DNA of 9,324 nt from Spirochaetales bacterium (GTDB taxonomy: Bacteria > Spirochaetota > Spirochaetia > DSM-27196 > PWMO01), in contig SKLB01000206.1 of NCBI GenBank assembly GCA_007123465.1, forward strand, positions 1 through 9,324, read 5' to 3'. Position numbers and translations under genes: made by a program. The notes under the pieces were generated by a model that was not told the DNA's origin, made no database searches, and worked only from the letters and a program-made list of their open reading frames with translations. Within the stretch, counting starts at the first letter, position 1; each line of letters begins with the position of its first letter. Shown one piece after another: positions 6,323-9,324 of the stretch.

Positions 6323-6344
6323 GCCATGCGTGAATCAGACGCGC
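6296..6344 (+). repeat. Direct repeat copy B, at the TIM-barrel gene start
   Basis: Partner of 348-396, with 41 of 49 positions identical and the 21-nt core at 6308-6328. Here the core supplies the ribosome-binding motif GGGGAG (6311-6316) and the ATG (6326) of a real gene, suggesting that this side is the functional junction and copy A the separated one. Confidence 0.85.
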
Positions 6345-7219
6345 CTGTACAGCGGACAAGTGACGGATCAGCGGCACCTCCGCGCCTGCGCTTCTACCTG
6401 AACCTCGCTACGCTGGAAGACCTGCCGAGCTGGTCAGAGGCGCCCACCGGAGAGCCGTCCTCGCTGGCGCCGGCTCTGGCGCAGAGCGGTTACCACGGAG
6501 TCCAGAGTGAAAATCCCGATGAATACCGCCGCTACGGGCTCGGCGCAGCCACCCTCGGCCGGGCCAACACGGCGGATGAAATCATCGCCTGCGCTCGACG
6601 TTGGAGCCAGGCGGGCTACGACTGCGGCACCATGCACATCGGCTGGGGATTCGAGAACGATTCCAAAGTAGCGGAACTGGCCCAGGTCGTAGTCGATGCA
6701 TCGGCGCAGTTTGGCATTCCGCTCTACATAGAGACCCACCGTGCCACCATAACCCAGGACCCGTGGCGCACACTCCAGATGATAGAGAAGGTGCCGGATG
6801 TGCGACTCAACGGTGACTTCAGCCACTGGTACACCGGAAGCGAGATGGTCTACGGAGACTTTGACAATAAACTGGAGCTACTGCAACCGGTATTGCAGCG
6901 CATATTCTTCATCCACGCGCGCGTAGGCAATAGCGGCGCGATGCAGGTGCCGCTGGCCGACCCCAGCATGGACCTTGCCATGCAGCACTATCGAGAGATG
7001 TGGACACGGTCAATGAGCGGGTTTCTGCAGGGCGCCCGAGCCGGTGACTACCTGATCTTTGCCCCGGAGCTACTTTGCTCCTCTATCAACTACGCCAGAC
7101 GCTACCGCAGCAGTGACGGGCGCTGGCTGGAAGACGGCGATCGATGGCTCGATGCACTGGCGCTGTTGAAAGTAGCGCACGAGTGCTTCGAGACAGCCCG
7201 CCGGCTTACGCCAGCTTAG
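6326..7219 (+). CDS. Xylose-isomerase-like TIM-barrel protein (sugar phosphate isomerase/epimerase family)
   Basis: A 297-residue cytosolic protein of the xylose isomerase-like TIM-barrel superfamily. Four candidate metal ligands sit at strand ends in the expected order and spacing: Glu136 (IPLYIETHRA), Asp164 (LNGDFSHWY, with His167 nearby), His197 (FFIHARVG) and Glu248 (LIFAPELL). This E-D-H-E pattern is typical of divalent-metal isomerases and epimerases; the substrate is not predictable. ATG 6326 has GGGGAG nine bases upstream, supplied by the repeat at 6296-6344. The gene's 3' end overlaps the convergent desaturase gene by 14 bp. If the ASKHA-tail remnant ahead of it is real, this gene was formerly the downstream partner in an ASKHA operon and its role may relate to that corrinoid pathway rather than to sulfur metabolism. 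Confidence 0.82.
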   Translation: MRESDAPVQRTSDGSAAPPRLRFYLNLATLEDLPSWSEAPTGEPSSLAPALAQSGYHGVQSENPDEYRRYGLGAATLGRANTADEIIACARRWSQAGYDCGTMHIGWGFENDSKVAELAQVVVDASAQFGIPLYIETHRATITQDPWRTLQMIEKVPDVRLNGDFSHWYTGSEMVYGDFDNKLELLQPVLQRIFFIHARVGNSGAMQVPLADPSMDLAMQHYREMWTRSMSGFLQGARAGDYLIFAPELLCSSINYARRYRSSDGRWLEDGDRWLDALALLKVAHECFETARRLTPA

Positions 7220-8228
7220 GCGGGGTGGCGGTGGCGGGGAACTCCGGCAGGTAGCGGAACTCGGAATCCTGCTTCTGTTTGCGCTTCATACGCAACACGT
7301 GCCTCAGGCCACGGAAGTAGCCCTTGATCGGCGTGGGCATATCGGGTTCCAGCGCCTTACGCAGCCTGGGCAAATTGTAGAACGGCACCGCTGAGTACAT
7401 GTGGTGCTCGGCGTGGTAGTTCATGTTCCAGTACAGAAACGACATCACCGGGCCGAAGTCCGCCGTGTACGCCACTACTCTCCAGTCGGGGACGTTGCGC
7501 GTCAGCCCCGAGTGCTGCTGTATCTCACAGCCGTGCACCAGAAAGGTGGCAAAGAAATAGCCGAACGTAACCGTATAAATCAGTATGTAGAGCTCGAAGT
7601 AAACGAACAGCGCCACCAGCAGCAGGTGTCCAATAATCATGAAGCGGGCCCAGCCGATCAGCTTCCTGGTCTTGATGTTCTCTCTGCTCAACAACGGACA
7701 CCAGAAAAAGAAGTCCACATCGGTGTTTCCCATCGCGTGGGCAATATTGGTCCCGATGATGTTCTTGAAGTGTACCCAGTCGAAGGTGAACCAGCCTATC
7801 ACCTGCGCTCTGGTAAACGGGATCGGCTCCGGCTGTATCTCGCGGTCCAGCTCGTCAAAGCCGGTAAACTGATGGTGGCGCTTGTGACTCTCCTTGAAGT
7901 GATAGTAACTGTTCCAGGTCAAAAAAGCGAACAGGCGGAAGAAGAACTCGTTGAGCCACTTGGTTTTGAACGCCGTCCCATGCGACAGCTCGTGCACCGA
8001 CGCCCCCATACCCACAAAGCCGTGGAACATCGAGTGCACGTACGCGGCAATCACCATCGGCAGCCACATCTGATTCAAAAAGAAGTAGAGCGTTATAGCA
8101 GTGGTTGCAAGATAAATCAGCAGAAAGCTCAGCGCGTGTGCCAGGCCCCTCAGGTCACTCTTCTGAGTCAGCTCACGCAGCACCTGCTTGTCAATCGGTG
8201 TGCGATACCATGCAATCTGGCTTGCCAT
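7206..8228 (-). CDS. Membrane fatty-acid desaturase-family di-iron enzyme
   Basis: A 340-residue integral membrane protein with the histidine clusters of the fatty-acid desaturase family. Numbered from ATG 8228: HELSH (His79, His83), HKRHH (His115, 118, 119) and HAEHH (His272, 275, 276), plus QQHSG (His239). These ligate a di-iron centre that activates O2 for desaturation or hydroxylation of an acyl or other lipid chain. Hydrophobic hairpins lie at about 33-72 and 195-232, with another hydrophobic stretch near 92-104; the basic C-terminal tail is probably cytosolic. The ATG at 8228 is preferred over GTG 8234 because GGAGG (8234-8238) lies five bases before the ATG and overlaps the GTG. It is second in an operon, 12 bp behind the carbon-nitrogen hydrolase, and its 3' end overlaps the TIM-barrel gene. 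An O2-using enzyme implies the cell meets oxygen at least sometimes. Substrate is unknown; a carotenoid-modifying relative cannot be excluded. Confidence 0.87.
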   Translation of the reverse strand: MASQIAWYRTPIDKQVLRELTQKSDLRGLAHALSFLLIYLATTAITLYFFLNQMWLPMVIAAYVHSMFHGFVGMGASVHELSHGTAFKTKWLNEFFFRLFAFLTWNSYYHFKESHKRHHQFTGFDELDREIQPEPIPFTRAQVIGWFTFDWVHFKNIIGTNIAHAMGNTDVDFFFWCPLLSRENIKTRKLIGWARFMIIGHLLLVALFVYFELYILIYTVTFGYFFATFLVHGCEIQQHSGLTRNVPDWRVVAYTADFGPVMSFLYWNMNYHAEHHMYSAVPFYNLPRLRKALEPDMPTPIKGYFRGLRHVLRMKRKQKQDSEFRYLPEFPATATPPKLA

Positions 8229-8233
8229 CGGCA

Positions 8234-8238
8234 CCTCC
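8234..8238 (-). promoter_or_regulatory. Ribosome-binding site deciding the desaturase start
   Basis: On the minus strand GGAGG sits five bases before ATG 8228. It lies three bases beyond the stop codon of the upstream hydrolase gene (TAG at 8243-8241), which suggests translational coupling. Confidence 0.75.
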
Positions 8239-8240
8239 CT

Positions 8241-9287
8241 CTATTCGTTTCGATCCGCCGTTGAACTCGGTCGCGGCGTTATCATTATACGTGTTGCCGG
8301 TTGCGTCAAGTGCGCCGCGGAGTGCGGCGGCAGCTGGGAGAGATCCGTTGCCTTGCCGGCGGGAACCAGTTTCACAACCGTAATCTCTGTGCCCACGAGC
8401 TCGCGAGACTCTGCAATACGCACGCCTGACTCGTCCACCGCGTACGAGCGCCCCTCCCATACGAGATCCAGGAAATGGCCGGTGAGTGTTGCGTTCACGC
8501 CGGCTATTGCGTCGGTCTGCCGCACGCGCTGCGGCAAGCTGCGGCGGAATCGCTGCCGCACCTCGTCGGAGAAACGCTCGCCGTTGGCACGCAGGTCGAC
8601 CCAGAGCTCGCTGCCCTCCAGCGGCTCGTGCCAGGTGTCGAAGAAGCTGTCCCGGCAAATTGTGAAACCGACCGACAGCCCTTCGAGCTCGACCGGCTCG
8701 GCATCATCGATGTTGCCGGGACGTATCCCCAGATCGAACCGCTCTACATCGGTAAGGTAGACCTTGTCCTGTTTATAGGCGACCGTACCGTCCTCAGCAA
8801 ACACCACAAGCCGGTTGCGCAGCTCGAGACCATCCGGTTGATCTTCGAGTACGAAAAACGTCCCGCCCACGATCGTCACCCCGTAGGCGACGGCGATCTC
8901 GGCCCACATCTCCATTGCCGCCCCGGAGACCGTGTCTGCCGCCGACTGCATCAGTGCGTGGGGGTCGGCGGAGGCCTGCTCGACAGTGATGCGGCGTAAC
9001 GCATCGCCTACCGTTGATGCCTGCTCCACCGCTCGGGAAAAGCGCGACGCTATGAGAAAGACATTGAGGTACTCGGGGAAGATCACGATGTCAGCGCTAT
9101 ACTCGCTCACCGCCCGGTCAACGATCTGCTCGACAGCGCAGCGAAACGTCTCGACCGAGGCAAACGTCTCTTCGGTCACGCGAAACTGTACGGTCGCAAT
9201 GGTCACCGGCTGCCCGCCTGACACCACGCGTGTAACGGCAAACAGAAGGACAGTGGCGAGAAATCGGGCTCGTGCGACGGTCATCAT
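8241..9287 (-). CDS. Carbon-nitrogen hydrolase (nitrilase superfamily), probably exported
   Basis: A 348-residue nitrilase-superfamily amidohydrolase with the full catalytic triad: Glu72 (IVIFPEYLN), Lys175 (YKQDKVYLTD) and Cys211 (GFTICRDSFFD). Members cleave C-N bonds of amides or nitriles via a cysteine thioester; the substrate is unknown. Unlike most cytosolic members, it begins with a basic then hydrophobic stretch ending near residue 24 (ARARFLATVLLFAVTRVVSG), directly followed by the first strand of the fold (VTIATVQF), which looks like a signal peptide or anchor. ATG 9287 and ATG 9284 are adjacent; only a weak GTGAG precedes them, so the exact start is uncertain. It is the first gene of the operon with the desaturase. 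The 37 bp upstream to the window edge are too short to show a promoter. Confidence 0.85.
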   Translation of the reverse strand: MMTVARARFLATVLLFAVTRVVSGGQPVTIATVQFRVTEETFASVETFRCAVEQIVDRAVSEYSADIVIFPEYLNVFLIASRFSRAVEQASTVGDALRRITVEQASADPHALMQSAADTVSGAAMEMWAEIAVAYGVTIVGGTFFVLEDQPDGLELRNRLVVFAEDGTVAYKQDKVYLTDVERFDLGIRPGNIDDAEPVELEGLSVGFTICRDSFFDTWHEPLEGSELWVDLRANGERFSDEVRQRFRRSLPQRVRQTDAIAGVNATLTGHFLDLVWEGRSYAVDESGVRIAESRELVGTEITVVKLVPAGKATDLSQLPPHSAAHLTQPATRIMITPRPSSTADRNE

Positions 9288-9324
9288 CTCACGATATCAA
9301 GACATCGGCGTAATGAGAAGATCC

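Noticed and set aside
348..6344. Classical transposon with target-site duplication
   Set aside because: No transposase, integrase or inverted ends are visible, and a 49-bp imperfect repeat with in-frame homology is too long and too diverged for a normal target duplication.
8229..8234. GTG at 8234 as desaturase start
   Set aside because: The GTG overlaps the GGAGG ribosome-binding site, which is correctly spaced for ATG 8228.
7401..8264. 287-codon plus-strand open frame opposite the desaturase
   Set aside because: Antisense to the histidine-box enzyme and without any recognisable motif.
1..9324. tRNA, rRNA, CRISPR array or insertion sequence
   Set aside because: No cloverleaf, rRNA-like stretch, regular repeat-spacer array or transposase was seen on either strand.

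Overview
The window reads as dense bacterial chromosome, moderately GC-rich, with nine protein-coding genes (one cut by the left edge) and short intergenic gaps. The organism cannot be named from the sequence. The gene content (C-terminus of a corrinoid-activation ATPase, a periplasmic molybdopterin reductase of the polysulfide/thiosulfate type, a TorD-type chaperone) points to an anaerobic or facultative Gram-negative-type bacterium with a Tat system. A spirochaete-like anaerobe is one possibility, but this is only a guess.

Left edge (3-374, +): the 3' end of an ASKHA/RACo-family gene. Next comes a sulfur-respiration block (387-6117). On the minus strand lies a two-gene operon, 4Fe-4S ferredoxin subunit (2676-3392) then molybdopterin catalytic subunit (387-2642), both with twin-arginine signals. 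Divergent from it, across a 365-bp control region, are a secreted tandem-rhodanese protein (3758-4645) and a TorD-like maturation chaperone (4725-5399), separated by a perfect 10-bp hairpin. The block ends with an unassigned 6-7 helix membrane protein on the minus strand (5440-6117). The likely working model, by analogy with the periplasmic polysulfide sulfurtransferase Sud and polysulfide reductase of Wolinella, is this: the rhodanese binds and delivers sulfane sulfur in the periplasm, the molybdoenzyme reduces it, the ferredoxin subunit carries electrons in, and the TorD protein helps load the cofactor before Tat export. No NrfD/PsrC-type quinol-oxidising anchor is in the window.

Right part: a xylose-isomerase-like TIM-barrel protein (6326-7219, +) converges with, and overlaps by 14 bp, a minus-strand operon of a probably exported carbon-nitrogen hydrolase (8241-9287) followed by a membrane fatty-acid desaturase (7206-8228).

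The most unusual feature is structural. The 3' end of the ASKHA gene and its downstream start-codon region (348-396) is repeated directly at 6296-6344, just ahead of the TIM-barrel gene (41 of 49 positions identical, with a perfect 21-nt core). The second copy even keeps the in-frame C-terminal residues FGEL-stop of the ASKHA protein, plus a 12-nt upstream match in the same frame. The simplest reading is that the ASKHA gene once sat directly upstream of the TIM-barrel gene, and the whole sulfur-reductase block now lies between two copies of that junction.
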